DNA of 64,000 bases from Hirudo medicinalis (GCA_011800805.1 MPNW01000141.1:167730-231729); one strand, 5' to 3'; counted from the first letter of the stretch, positions 46,601-58,604 are shown. The notes: generated from the sequence alone by a model not told the origin. Numbers and translations: made by a program.

Positions 46601-48533
46601 TGATTGTAGCAATATACAAGATAATAATTGAATTACCAATAATAACAATATAATTTAAGATAATATAACATTGTTTTTTTTTGAGCAAATTTATTAATCA
46701 TCAAAATGAATGAAACAGAGAAAACAAAAACAACAAAAAAAAAGCTAACAGGCGGATTAATAAAGAACTTGTGGATCAGCCTTAAGGAAGCGCAAGCTTC
46801 CGCTGGCAAGCTGACCCAAAATATCAATTAATTAAAAGATAAATAATAAACCTGTCAATTGAATAATTAATCAAGAATACCACGAACTAAGTACAATTTA
46901 AAGGACAATTTAAATAATAAATATAATGTTATGAATGGTCCAGTCTGTGTTTGATTTTTGATAGATGAGGGAATGGTATTGTATAGTCTAGGTCCATAGC
47001 ATGTTATTGAAAAGAGCTTGAGGNTATGAATGGTCCAGTCTGTGTTTGATTTTTGATAGATGAGGGAATGGTATTGTATAGTCTAGGTCCATAGCATGTT
47101 ATTGAAAAGAGCTTGAGGGTGGTTTTGGCAAAAGATGGACTATATTCATGGATATAACGAAGGGAATGTGAAGGATTAGTGTAGTTGACACTATTGGACA
47201 TAAGACATAAAAATTTATCTGGAATTTATCTTGTAAGAGAAGATAAAAAGGGCAGTTTGAAGGCTATGTATTTGTTGAAGATTGAACAAATTGTTATTGA
47301 TAAAAGTCGAATTTGTGGGAGATGAAATTGGTAGTGTTTTATCAACCATTTGAGTAATTAACATTTACTCTTTTAAATGTCTCGATAACTTACTTAAATT
47401 TCTGATTTACATTTTATAATTAACCCATTGAATTATTAATGCCAGCTTTTCAAAAACTTCCTTACAGTTTCAGCAGCTCCAATTATGTCCAATCTGTCTC
47501 TGATGGCAGATGGAAGAGCAAGAGACTGGATTGGTGTTGGAGACATGAAGTTTTTCTCTTTAAGAGCACGGAGGATTTCAGGAGGAACAAACAATGGGTC
47601 CCAGTCCGACATTCCGTCGAGATTGACTTTTGTGTCTTCTGTTAGCATAAAATTAACATTATTATGTTGCAAAATTATCAATATAAACTACAGTTTCAAA
47701 GCCAGATAATTTATAGTAGATAATCAACAAGGTTTTGCTTTTTAAATTTGATGGCACAGAATGATCATTTTAAAACAATATCTAATAAAACACATTACAA
47801 AATTTCCTTGGTTACCAATACCAGTCATGCTGATAAAATATTGATAATAAATAATTCCCACCTGTTGTTTCAGTATGGCTGTCATCATCACTGGAGTCAT
47901 TGTTGCTATTTATGCAATCTTTTATGGGCTTAGTTGACTCAACTTTCTCAGGCTGTTTAATTTTTTGTTTTTTCTTCTTCTTGCTCATTTTTTCTAGTGT
48001 TATTAAATTATACAATTAAAAAGCAATCGATTTTAAAAAATGTACAAGCCACACCAAATTGAGATGGGCAGCAAGATATATTTTTGCAAAGCAATGTTAT
48101 GATTAAGCAGCTAAGTTATTGGGACAAATTCGGAAAAAGTTAAACTGTTGAGAATTTTTAAAAATGTCTAACCCAAGTTTAGTTTTTCCTTTTCTCTATT
48201 TCCATCATCCAATTTGACTTTTTTAGTTTCATCATTTAGATCAATTTGACTGGCCTTTCTCTTATTGTCAAAAAGAAAAATAAGCAAATAACAATAAAGT
48301 ATGATTGTCTAATAATTTCAATAGCTCTTATTCTAGTTCAATATGCGTACTTTTTTGGCTTTGCTTTTTGTGGAATCTGAGGCATCCTCAACGACATAAT
48401 CCGTAAGTTCTTGAAACTCTATCAAGTCAGCAAAACGGCCGTCGTAGTCATCTTTGTTAAATTTTACAGTTTCCCATTTCTTTTTTGCCACTATTCTCCT
48501 CATTTTCGAACGATAATCAATCAAAACAGACAC
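43617..48533 (-). CDS. DDX24: ATP-dependent RNA helicase DDX24 (yeast Mak5 family), complete
   Basis: Nucleolar DEAD-box helicase for large-subunit rRNA processing. There are 15 exons: 48533-48351, 48260-48173, 47993-47862, 47638-47466, 46583-46218, 45912-45802, 45696-45572, 45507-45386, 45212-44913, 44767-44664, 44595-44478, 44248-44152, 44056-43967, 43903-43796, 43653-43617. They give about 717 residues. The N-terminus has the family block WETVKFN ... EFQELTDY. Motifs in order: Q-motif PTPIQ, GSGKT (split by an intron after AET), PTREL, VGG, TPGR, DEVD in place of [26 protein letters not shown] long Asp/Glu insert lies between GSGKT and PTREL. The last two exons (basic tail [11 protein letters not shown]) are the least certain; without that final splice the protein stops a few residues after 43796. 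Divergent from the C-type lectin gene, convergent with CFAP70. Confidence 0.93.
45248..45275. repeat. (AT T)n microsatellite in DDX24 intron
   Basis: Short run of ATT triplets between exons 45507-45386 and 45212-44913. Confidence 0.85.
46740..47330 (-). mobile_element. LINE 3' end in a DDX24 intron, interrupted by a one-N join
   Basis: The minus strand reads [20 protein letters not shown] then [17 protein letters not shown] and ends VRGILD plus stop, the standard C-terminus of CR1/RTE-like reverse transcriptases. A 94-bp segment is present twice, at 46930-47023 and 47025-47118, separated by a single N at 47024. The copy is most likely an assembly join rather than biology. Confidence 0.75.
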
Positions 48534-49099
48534 ACGCTCGAAATGTCGCTAGTGTTAAAAAAACAAAATTTAAAAAGCTTCAGAGGTAAACAAAATAATT
48601 TGTAAATGATACATTATTAAAACATTTATTAATTTTTTTTTTGTGGAAATAGGTGCAAATGTGTAAAGCAAATGTCGCTTATCATTCTAAAATATGGAAA
48701 AATAATTTCTTTGCATTCTTAAAAAATCGCTAGCTCAAAATAATCGATATTACCGTAGGGGTTACTTACAAATTCACAGGGCAATGTGTTCATTTTGCTC
48801 TCAGAGTGCATAACGCTTTTACAGTTTCCCTTAAAATGTATCTAGATTCAATAATTTCCTGCTTATGACTAATTTGATTGTCCTAATGATTAACGCTTTT
48901 AAATAAAGAGAAAGGTTCTGCATGGTTCTGTTATCCATTATTAAATAACCAATTAGTCACGTTTATTTTGTTTGTACAAAATATAAAAACGTTCGATATT
49001 CTAGACCTGCCGAGGAAATAGGTTTTCGATGTTCATAATTAAGGTTGATTTTACTGATTTTAATACAAAGATTTAGATTAAATTAAATTGTGTTTGATC
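48534..49099. other. Divergent intergenic region between DDX24 and the C-type lectin gene
   Basis: About 570 bp holding both 5' flanks. No TATA or initiator pattern stands out against the AT-rich background. Confidence 0.4.
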
Positions 49100-50070
49100 A
49101 TGCAAGACAAGTTTATTTCAGTGCTTATAATTATTCTGAAAATCCTTTCCTCAAACAAAACTTGTACGATATCGGAAAATTTTAAACTACTCAATAACCG
49201 AGCTTCATGTTCCTTGATGACCCAGCACACGGTTAAGTTGTCCACTCCCTCTTGCATTAAATGCATTCTATCATGCATGCAGAGCACCCAGATGTGTGTC
49301 AGAATTAGTTATATGGTTCAGGGACGTATTTGCGTCTTATTTCCATCAAGATTTCCTATAGACAATCTTTTGGACCTAAGGGACGGAAAATGTTTAAATT
49401 TTCAGAGACGAGGTTAATTCAGTCACATAAAGACACAATTTAATTCATTAATATAAAGAAGCAAACAGAAAAATATTTGTTTTCAAAGAGCAGAAATGTT
49501 CGCAAGGATTTGAACGCTTAGAAGATGATCAACTCTGCCTGCAGCTCGTGGTCGGAGCATGGAATTGGAGTGAAGCCAGGAAGGTTTGCAATGGGATACA
49601 TCGTTCTTCCCATCCAATCACATTAACGAACAGCGAAAAGAAACAGGCCGTAATTGGATACCTCAACTCTCTCCTAGGTAGCGTTTACATTACATACGTT
49701 AGTTCTTCAGTTAAATTCATTATAAAATATTTGAATGTGGATTTCGAACAAAATTTTTTATACTAAAAAGATACTAAAAAAGGAATTTAAAAAATATTGA
49801 AAAGGTCTAGATAAAACGGCATGCATCAGGGCAAATCCAATTCGCATGCCGCTCTGGACAGCGGGTCAAAGATCTCAATCCAGCACCTTATTCCAGTGGA
49901 AACCGTTTACTAATTCCAGTGCAGAGTTTACAGACGAAAATCTTTGGTACGAAGGAAAGCCTGATCCTGGTAGCAATGAAGTTTGTGTCAATTTGTGGTA
50001 CGATGCTGCTCTAAACGATGAGGACTGTTCTATCAAATATTGCGTCCTTTGTGAAGAGGATCAACTTTGA
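49100..50070 (+). CDS. Secreted C-type lectin-like domain protein
   Basis: Predicted extracellular protein of 255 residues. Exons 49100-49412, 49489-49677 and 49805-50070 join in phase 1. Residues 1-22 (MQDKFISVLIIILKILSSNK) look like a signal peptide. Residues about 23-105 form a cysteine-rich segment of six or more Cys, possibly a PAN/apple-like fold (inference). The CTLD follows: CSQGFERLEDDQLCLQL, the WSEARKVC helix, then WYEGKPDPGSNEVCVNLWYD and DEDCSIKYCVLCE. KPD stands where sugar-binding lectins have EPN or QPD, and the WND motif is replaced, so calcium-dependent sugar binding is doubtful. The introns are short (76 and 127 bp). AATAAA lies at 50237-50242. Confidence 0.8.
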
Positions 50071-50625
50071 TTTCTTACTGGAAAGAACTTGCAAAATATC
50101 TTAACAGTCGAAAATTTCTTTGAATTTCGTTCGATTGCTATGCTATCAAATGAGATGTTATGAAATAATTACGTTAGCATGTTTCTGGAATCATCTACTG
50201 AAAAAATTTAGTTTGAAGACGTGGCCATAAGAGATTAATAAATATTTCAATTAAAATGATAATTGCATATGAATTTTTGGATGTTAAATATTAGCTATTG
50301 TTCAATCTATTTTTGATTAAAAAAAATCTTTTATAAGACCATGCGAACCGTTAATTTCTGTGCGAATGTGAACGAAATAAAAATTATTCGCTGAGCGAAA
50401 ACTTTCAACCACAAACGAAACTCATCTAAATGTTTTCTTTTAATTTTGTTTAAATCGTTGACACTTAATTCTCGATTCATGTAAAATAAAACAGAATCTT
50501 AAATAATTCGTCACTTATCCAAATTGCGTCATCCACACGTAAACACTTAAAGTACTGAACTTCACAACTCCCAGAAACATCTCCAAAATTTATTCCAGCT
50601 TCAATTAAATCAAAACAAACCAACC
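50071..50625. other. Spacer with 3' UTR of the lectin gene and 5' flank of the next gene
   Basis: Contains the lectin poly(A) signal at 50237 and otherwise nothing recognisable. Confidence 0.4.
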
Positions 50626-51518
50626 ATGGTCGTCACATTTGATTCTGATTCCGAACAGTAAGTGGAATGGCTCACTATTGTAGCCATTTATAAAATGCGG
50701 TGTTTATAAAGTTATTTCTAATGTTCTATTTAAACTTCAGAAAACCACAAAGAAAGCATTTGAGCAGTGGCAGTGCTGGCAAACTAGAAAACTCGAAATT
50801 AAGAAACAGAGGAGCTTCGCTGTCTTCCAGGAGTTTCGGAAGAGGCGACAGCAGCATTGGAGACGGCAGGAAGATTCAAGATGATGACGCCATTAACTTT
50901 CTCATGAAATACACCGACGGGAAAGAGAAGAGAATCGAAAAGGACAGAGAAGTGGAAAGAAGACGAGAAACTGTGAAAGAGAAAAGAAGAGAAAGAACGG
51001 GAGACGTGGAGATGGAAAGGGAACAAGAAAAAAGTAGGGATGTAGTCGAGGAAGGCGAAAAGGAAGAAGAAACTCCGAAGAAGGCCAGACGCTGCCTAAG
51101 TCTAAAGGCTCAGAGTAGCAGAATATTGAGTAGCCGCGAGGAAGATTTGCTGGAAGGTAAATTGATTCAACTCAGTTCATACAACTAAATGTGATTCATA
51201 TATAACCGTTACTTTTTCAGGTGATGACAATAAACATAAGACATATGACGATTGGTTGGAAATGAAGGTCTGCTTGGACATGTAAGCATCAAACATGCAC
51301 AAATTATTCATGCATTTATTTCCTAGGAAAAGAAGGAAAAGAAAAGCGCATGGAAGGTGAAGGACGAAGACATGGTAGCCTACAGGAGAATGTTGAGCTA
51401 CTACCCACCCAAGGAAGAGGAGACAACATCATACTCGAAGAGTTTGTACATCACGGCTGCTTCGCTTCTGGCCGCCGGAGTGACTGTTGCCATTGTCAAG
51501 AACAAATTCTTCACCTAA
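50626..51518 (+). CDS. Probable tail-anchored membrane protein, unknown function
   Basis: Not recognised. Exons 50626-50657, 50741-51156, 51221-51267 and 51327-51518 join in phase to give 228 residues. The N-terminal 60 residues are serine and basic rich. Residues about 75-135 are a highly charged E/K/R stretch (EKDREVERRRETVKEKRRER) likely to form a single helix or coiled coil. A conserved-looking block follows (TYDDWLEMK ... DEDMVAYRRMLSYYPP). The last 20 residues hold one hydrophobic segment (SLYITAASLLAAGVTVAIV) followed by KNKFFT. A single C-terminal membrane segment with a short basic tail is the layout of tail-anchored proteins of the ER or outer mitochondrial membrane. AATAAA lies at 51618-51623. 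Confidence 0.65.
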
Positions 51519-54500
51519 TCACCCTCACTAAAACATCCACGAAGACTATAAATCCCTGAACTGTCAACACGTTTCTTCAAATTAGGTGTTTAATTTAATT
51601 AAGTAACATCTTAACGCAATAAATCAGAAATATTCTATGGTTACATTTATCGTGCAGATAATTTTAAGCATTGGTTTCAGGCCAGTCTGTTTAATAATAT
51701 GTTCCTTTGTAAAGCGCCATAAACGTTGGGTTATTGTGGGAAGGGATTAGCCTTATTCAGCCTCTGAAGATCAGAGATCCAGAATTTTACAAATCGTGCC
51801 TGATTAAATGATATTAAACAGTTATAAAACTAATTCCTCGCTAGGCAGTTATTCTCTGGAACGTGGCAAACTGGTGACTACTTATGGCACGAGTAAATAT
51901 TTGGTGACTCGATCAGCTTTCCTGTCCTCACTAATGGGATCACAAATGCCAAGCACGAAGGCTTCCCTACAATCTAGTTATTCAGAAACTCAGAACTCCA
52001 GAATAGCTTTAACCTAATTCGAAACTATTACCCAACTCCTTTTCTTATTACAATTTAAAAAAAAACTGAACGGTTTAATAATTCTCCAAAGTTTCATCAA
52101 ATGTTTAAACATTTCGTGTACAATAAACCCAGTAGGTTGGAATTTGAGGCAAACGTGGAAATATGGAAAATAAGCTTTAAAAGAAAATTTAATAAATAGC
52201 CTAATTAAATTAAACTAATTAAATATCTTTGATCTGTTACGTCCAAAGATGTAGCTAGACTAAACCGCGTCAAGTTTACAAAGTCTTAAAAGATCAACTT
52301 TTGACTTACTGCAAGCTTATTCAATACTATAGTTTCACAAATGCTTGAAACATTAAAATAATTGTTTGAGGAATTATACAATGAATTCACGGTTAGAACA
52401 AAATATTTAATATTTTAAATGTCTGCATAGAAATGTTGTACTTGTGCAGTTGTCTGAAAGCAGCATGGATTTCAACAGATATTAATATATTTGAGGTTAG
52501 TAAATTAGGTTAGTTTAGTTTAGGTTCGGTTAACACCTATTAAAGGTTTATAATAAATATATTATTTAATTGTGATAAATATAATTTAATAATTATTATT
52601 TAATCATCATAAAAAAATCCATCATATTTAATCTGGACTGATCTTATTACAGCAATTTCTTGCCTAAACTGTCAGATCATACTCTTATTGAAATCGACGA
52701 TCTTTTTACCAAGATGATGACATAACTTATGGAACATGTCAAGTTAGTCATTATCAGTTTAATTATTTCTCTATTAAATTGCAAAGGTAGTTATTCATCC
52801 GTAGATGACTGGTCAAAAAAATCAATCATAGTTGCAAACGATAATGATTGACGAACAGAAAAGGACGGCAAAACTTTCGATAACTGATTGATGACCTGCC
52901 GAAACGCCTTATCCCAAACACGACTTATAGGCCATCGATAAGACTTGAACGATACAATTACATACACTTATTACAACACTTAAATGTCTTTACACTTTAA
53001 CTAACTTGTTAAAGTTAAATAATTGTAAATGAAATTACAAACCAATTGATAATAAATCCTAATACAGCACCGTAAGCAATTAGCACTCATGAAGTGAGAT
53101 ATTTCTTTAGATTTTGTAATAAAATCATATCAAAAATAATTTTTTTCGAAAATAGCTATATTGAAAGATTAATCAAATCAAGAAACACTTATTATTTGTG
53201 TCTTTACCTCTTCTGAAAGTGGTTGTTGATAGGAACAGAGACAAAATTATGGAAATCAGGTAGAAAAAATATTAATGTAATTCTGTTACAAACAAACAAA
53301 CAATATACAAAATAATTTCTTCAGAAATGTATTCTAATTTTGTAGTCCAATGGTTGTTATGTTTGCCCAAATTTCCACGAGCAAGACTTCCTCAAAAAAA
53401 AAATGAATTGAATCAATGGTCAAGTCAATGTAATGACCAAATAATTTAAGAGCAATTCAAATATGATAAAAGTTATAAAAAAAAAATCAGTAACTAAATT
53501 TTAATGAAATTTTAGTTTTAACATTATTTCAACATACTCTATACTTGAAGCAAACAAATCATTTAAGTTCATGGAAGAATTTCAGGATTATATGGATAAG
53601 TACAATTCCTATCGAGAGGTTCGAACTTTCACCATAAAATGGCGGCATGATATGCTAAAAATTCGTTAATAATAATAATAATAATAATGTTAATAATTCG
53701 TTAAATTCATTAAGGCATTGCATCAATTGTTACTTCCTTAGTATCATTTTCATATCAGTAATAATAATAAAATTATTTATGCAGTTAATAACGAATTTAA
53801 AAATAAAAAAAATATGAATTTCGTCTGCCAAAATCCATTGGATTAAATTAGGCAACAAACAGGTAAATATAATTTAATCCTAATAAATGCCTCCTTACAT
53901 CAATGATTTAGAACGTTGTGGCGATCGCTCTCTTGTCCTTTCTTTAAAAGTAAAAATTTGTTACCTTAATTTCCTGTTGCAATTTTAACCCATATAAACC
54001 TGCATGTGTTTTCAAAATCAAAAGCATTAAAACTACTCAACAAAGCAATGCTTCCTAATTGACCAATGATATTTCATCTAACCCCAGACCTGGGGTACTT
54101 GTAGGGTTAGGTTGCCCAAGATGAGCATGTTAATAGTTTTTAGTTGCTAGTCTCCAAATCTATGCAATAATAAAATAGTTTTTTTTTTATAACATCATCT
54201 TGAACCCTTTCCTAATGAACATATTGGCGCATTATATAAAAAAAATACACCTTTATGAGGAAAATCGTTAAAGTTTCAGTCCACCCATTCATCCCATCTT
54301 AGGGAACGAGTGTCCTAAGATGAGCAAACCAGACGCATGCATATTAGAGTGTTATATGAGCTGTGGATGCTGCAAAACACACAAAAAAACTAAACTAAAG
54401 AACGCCAACAACATGAACAGTGTGCTAAATTTTCAATTAGACCTAACCACAGTTAATTCAACAAGCAATTATAACAAAGGTCACTATCATCACGTCCACA

Positions 54501-54699
54501 GTTTTCATGATGCCACCCTTTACAACGAGAGCACTGAATTCAGTCTTCATAAGGCGGTTCGTTGAATTTCCTGCCACAGAATTATGGGGTATCGTCACTG
54601 CTGGTTACTAAGGGCGTAGTAGTTCTAGTTTTCTTGCTAGCAGTTGTTTTTCGACAGCGCTTGGCTAATCCAGATTTCTTGCCACTTTTTTAATTTTTT
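51519..54699. other. Gene-poor stretch
   Basis: About 3.2 kb, strongly AT-rich, with an (AAT)n run near 53668. An 81-codon ORF at 54320-54565 is the longest and has no family resemblance. No RNA gene is seen. Confidence 0.4.
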
Positions 54700-55085
54700 T
54701 ATTGAGCCGAACAAATAAATATGCACATTAAATATCAACAGAAAAGTAAAATGCCATCGGCTCAAGGGTCAGTCCTAAGGGAGTCCCGTTATCAGGACTG
54801 CCCAGACCATATTTAAAGATTGACATTAGTCTGTGGATAATAAAAATTAGACGGACAATAATTAATTACATTATTTAAATGATGGCGACTAGACAATGGA
54901 TGCATTAAACAAATGTTTAAACGGAAATAAGTATTGTAGTTGGGATCTGTGAAAATATTTTTGGACCTAAGCATGTGATGGAGTGAAGTTGTACATTGGT
55001 TTTGACAAAGGACGATTTATATTTTTGGGCGGATCGGAGTGCATATCGATGTGATGTTGATTGTTTTACAAAAATCTTGTTAAAT
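54700..55085 (-). mobile_element. LINE 3' end, copy 2
   Basis: On the minus strand, about 55065-54915 reads KQSTSHRYALRSAQKYKSS and then SITCLGPKIFSQIP, like copy 1 at 25540-25700. Its downstream part (54815-54745) matches the 3' end of that copy. The frame is broken. Confidence 0.65.
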
Positions 55086-55212
55086 AAGCCGGGAAGTATG
55101 CAACAATCTAATCTGTAAAATACCTGTCTGGTAATAGTTAATTTGATGAAGTTTTAGGATATTGAATTTATTTCCGGAAGGTTCAGTCTGGGAGTTATAC
55201 GGTAGGTATAGA

Positions 55213-56667
55213 CCAGGGTTGTCCAACACACGGCCCGCCATAGGTTTCTATTCGGCCCGCGAAGCTTCTCTTATTGTGTAAAAATTTTTATGTTTAAATA
55301 ATAAAAAAAAATGGTGCACAAGTTGTATGAACTGTGAAATGTGACGTTCATTCAGGAGTTGAAGCTAATTCAGTCACAGCTGGTTCTGAAGAAGGTTGTA
55401 CATTGCCCAGTCCTTTCGTCGAGGCCTACTGATACAGTACAACTTGAGCAGCACTCTGACTGGGTTACTAAACTTGCTGATGATTTCGAGAAAAGGTTCC
55501 AGGATTTCAGAAGGCACATTGGCACCATGAAGCTAATCAGTAATCCGTTTTCAATTGATCCCACGCACGCTGCTGATAAATACCAGCTGGAACTCATTGA
55601 CATTCAGAATGACAGTGTCTTGAAAACAGCTTTCGCTGAGCATGACCTGCTGAACTTTTACAGCCACTATATGTCATCAGACAAGTATACCAANNNNNNN
55701 NNNNNNNNNNNNNNNNNNNNNNNNNNNNNNNNNNNNNNNNNNNNNNNNNNNNNNNNNNNNNNNNNNNNNNNNNNNNNNNNNNNNNNNNNNNNNNNNNNNN
55801 NNNNNNNNNNNNNNNNNNNNNNNNNNNNNNNNNNNNNNNNNNNNNNNNNNNNNNNNNNNNNNNNNNNNNNNNNNNNNNNNNNNNNNNNNNNNNNNNNNNN
55901 NNNNNNNNNNNNNNNNNNNNNNNNNNNNNNNNNNNNNNNNNNNNNNNNNNNNNNNNNNNNNNNNNNNNNNNNNNNNNNNNNNNNNNNNNNNNNNNNNNNN
56001 NNNNNNNNNNNNNNNNNNNNNNNNNNNNNNNNNNNNNNNNNNNNNNNNNNNNNNNNNNNNNNNNNNNNNNNNNNNNNNNNNNNNNNNNNNNNNNNNNNNN
56101 NNNNNNNNNNNNNNNNNNNNNNNNNNNNNNNNNNNNNNNNNNNNNNNNNNNNNNNNNNNNNNNNNNNNNNNNNNNNNNNNNNNNNNNNNNNNNNNNNNNN
56201 NNNNNNNNNNNNNNNNNNNNNNNNNNNNNNNNNNNNNNNNNNNNNNNNNNNNNNNNNNNNNNNNNNNNNNNNNNNNNNNNNNNNNNNNNNNNNNNNNNNN
56301 NNNNNNNNNNNNNNNNNNNNNNNNNNNNNNNNNNNNNNNNNNNNNNNNNNNNNNNNNNNNNNNNNNNNNNNNNNNNNNNNNNNNNNNNNNNNNNNNNNNN
56401 NNNNNNNNNNNNNNNNNNNNNNNNNNNNNNNNNNNNNNNNNNNNNNNNNNNNNNNNNNNNNNNNNNNNNNNNNNNNNNNNNNNNNNNNNNNNNNNNNNNN
56501 NNNNNNNNNNNNNNNNNNNNNNNNNNNNNNNNNNGCTGATAAATACCAGCTGGAACTCATTGACATTCAGAATGACAGTGTCTTGAAAACAGCTTTCGCT
56601 GAGCATGACCTGCTGAACTTTTACAGCCACTATATGTCATCAGACAAGTATACCAATCTCTCATAGG
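55213..56667 (+). mobile_element. hAT transposon remnant (GTF2IRD2/ZBED-like transposase C-terminus), with assembly gap
   Basis: A hAT-type end occurs at 55213-55262 (ccagggttgtccaacacacg and then two cggcccgc copies). From 55341 an open frame reads AFTER the style of the GTF2IRD2-like transposase C-terminus: FEKRFQDFRRHIGTMKLISN, PFSIDPTHAADKYQLELIDI, and a final NKY-like DKYTNLS stop at 56666. The dimerisation-type end of the usual protein is short. The 5' end sits directly before the C-terminal coding part, so the middle of the element is missing. The stretch 55572-55693 is repeated exactly after the N run. Confidence 0.75.
55694..56534. other. Assembly gap (841 N), probably artificial
   Basis: 122 bp on the left (55572-55693) equal 122 bp on the right (56535-56656). 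That suggests both contigs overlap and the gap has little or no real length. Confidence 0.9.
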
Positions 56668-56910
56668 ATGACAGGAAGTTCACTGCTCTGTTCGGAAGCA
56701 CATACTGTTGCGAACACTCCAATGAATATTCCATTTTCAACAACTGTACAAACAACGGTACAACCCCCGAGAAGACCCAGAGGTTGGCCAAGAGGACGAA
56801 GAAACTTCCAGCGGCCAAATCTGCAGGATCCGGAGCTTACACTTCCCAGACGGTCGGAGAGATTACGCCTCAAAGCTCTGGGAAACTCTTCGGCTGGCGC
56901 GGAGGTGTGA
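56668..56910 (+). mobile_element. C-terminal coding end of an LTR retrotransposon
   Basis: 80 codons reading VQPPRRPRGWPRGRRNFQRP, then LPRRSERLRLKAL, ending AEV-stop. The arginine/proline-rich end is typical of the 3' end of Ty3/Gypsy-type polyproteins. The stop codon falls in the first bases of the adjacent LTR. No upstream pol is present, since it abuts hAT sequence. Confidence 0.5.
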
Positions 56911-57214
56911 CCCCATTATTCGAGTATAAAAGGACTGGGAAAACAGTCCGGGGGAGAGGGAAGTTAGAGTTCGAGAAGGATTGCGAGTTTGACGATATTG
57001 CAGGCAAATACTTTGGAGATATTAGCGATATATTTCAGTCGCGTTTCGGTTTAGAAGTTTTTTGCTGCCAATAAATTTTCTGTTCAGTTTTATAAAGTTG
57101 GAATATTCATTCAAAGACCCAACACAGTCTATTTCAATATACACAAAGCTCACCTCCAAACTCAAATTTGGAACTGGGATATGCACACGTGAGGCCGAAA
57201 TAGACGAGATCACA
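56906..57214 (+). mobile_element. LTR (about 309 bp) of the same retrotransposon
   Basis: Begins TGTGA at 56906 and ends TCACA at 57214, a short inverted repeat of the TG...CA type. Inside, gagtataaaagga at 56920 is a good TATA box and ccaataaattttctgtt near 57068 carries a poly(A) signal, in the order expected for U3-R-U5. Only this one LTR is in the window. Confidence 0.6.
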
Positions 57215-57816
57215 ACAGCCTGCACTCAAGATTTCCATCCAGGCCCCAGCACTAAAAATTTTTTTTTTCTCTAGAAGTTTAGTAATATATCCCCAATTAA
57301 CCATGCTGTAACGCCTGCCCCCCAAAACATCTTTTCATTCATTTACATCAAAAAGTTAAAGCTTGGCAAGGGCAATTATAAACAATGTGTTTGCCAGGCT
57401 AAGGTTTGTATAAGCATTGGGAAGTTGGATGTCTAAATGGTTCCAACAACACAACAAGCCACATTGCAGTAGATGTCATAATAATGTTACGCTTTAGTGG
57501 AAAAAGAGCAGCTCCAAAAAAAAACTTAACATGATTATGACATGCACTTTAGCATGTTCTCATCCCATAACTCAAAAAGTGATCATCTTAAATGCAAAAT
57601 ATAAAAAATAAACTTGAAAAACAGCTACACAAATATTTTCTTGAAAACATAACAAAATTTATACACATATCTGCAAACTTCTGCAGTTCAACTCTAGTTT
57701 GGCATGCTAAAAATGAATAGCAATAACAAAAACGGATCTTAAGTTTATCCATCAAATTAGGTGGTATATCCAAATGCTGGAAATCAAGCATTGAATCAAT
57801 TGGGCAATTGGTTGGA
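57215..57816. other. Spacer downstream of SAP30L
   Basis: About 600 bp, probably including the SAP30L 3' UTR. ORF-like strings here are shadows. Confidence 0.4.
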
Positions 57817-58604
57817 TCAGCAAAAGTCATCATTGGTTCCATTTGTGGTCATTCCTCCTGTTGACCTATTGGTTTTGCATGTGTAAAGGAAGTATGTTAA
57901 AACTTCTTTCTGATCTACCACCAATTTGCTGAAGTGCTTGGCCACAATCTTAAAAATAGAAATGAATTTGATGGGACATTCACAGAAGTATTGAAATTGA
58001 TTCCAAAACTAAATTGTTTCCTATATTTAATTTGAAGTCAAACAAAGCTTACCTCTGACAACTGGGCTTTGTTGAAGCCAGGCCTTGTCATGAGCTTATA
58101 ATGTCTTTTGTACCGTCGCAGTAGACCCACTGGCAGAGCATGGAAATTTATCTGGATTATGATAAAATTGTCATTTAAGATGGACAATGCAAATAATGTT
58201 TTAACTCCTTACTTCAGAGTGGCTTAGCTTGTCACCAGAGCAATTAAAATCTGCTTTGACATCCCTAACTTTTTGCTGATTCCGGAAGTTTTGTATTGTA
58301 TTCTTGTGAAAATCGCAAATGTACGAATGATTCGCCTAGAAAAAAACCGATTGGCAAAATTAAAGTATCATTCGCCTGCCATGGCCAACGAGATTGGTCA
58401 ACTCACGTCTTGATCAACGACAAGTTTAAGACGTCTCTGTTGTATCGTCTTTTGTATCCTCTTGTTATAGCATGCATTTCCTGCGGGTCGACTACATCTC
58501 GTGCCAGAATCCAATATGCAGCAAGTTATATTAGTTCTGCGTTGCTGGCCTTCGTCTTCTGAATTTGTATTAAGCATCTGTTGAAAAGGAGTGAAATCCA
58601 ACAT
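57817..58604 (-). CDS. SAP30L: SAP30-like subunit of the Sin3 histone deacetylase complex, complete
   Basis: Nuclear corepressor component linking Sin3/HDAC to chromatin and DNA. Four phase-0 exons, 58604-58407, 58335-58213, 58151-58053 and 57948-57817, encode 183 residues, the length I recall for human SAP30L. Start Met is the first in frame (MLDFTPFQQM). The zinc-finger region CCILDSGTRCSRPAGNACY, a KRIQKTI helix, and YICDFHKN supply the C2CH residues. The Sin3-binding part reads LLRRYKRHYKLMTRPGFNKA, then IVAKHFSKL and LTYFLYTCK. The introns are 65-104 bp. It lies next to LTR debris and has no gene partner. Confidence 0.95.

Noticed and set aside
54320..54565. 81-codon plus ORF (MSKPDACILECYMSCGCC)
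   Set aside because: Isolated, no recognisable domain, codon pattern not distinctive; kept only as a note.
55341..56666. A 441-codon ORF spanning the second N run
   Set aside because: It joins two copies of the same sequence across an artificial gap.
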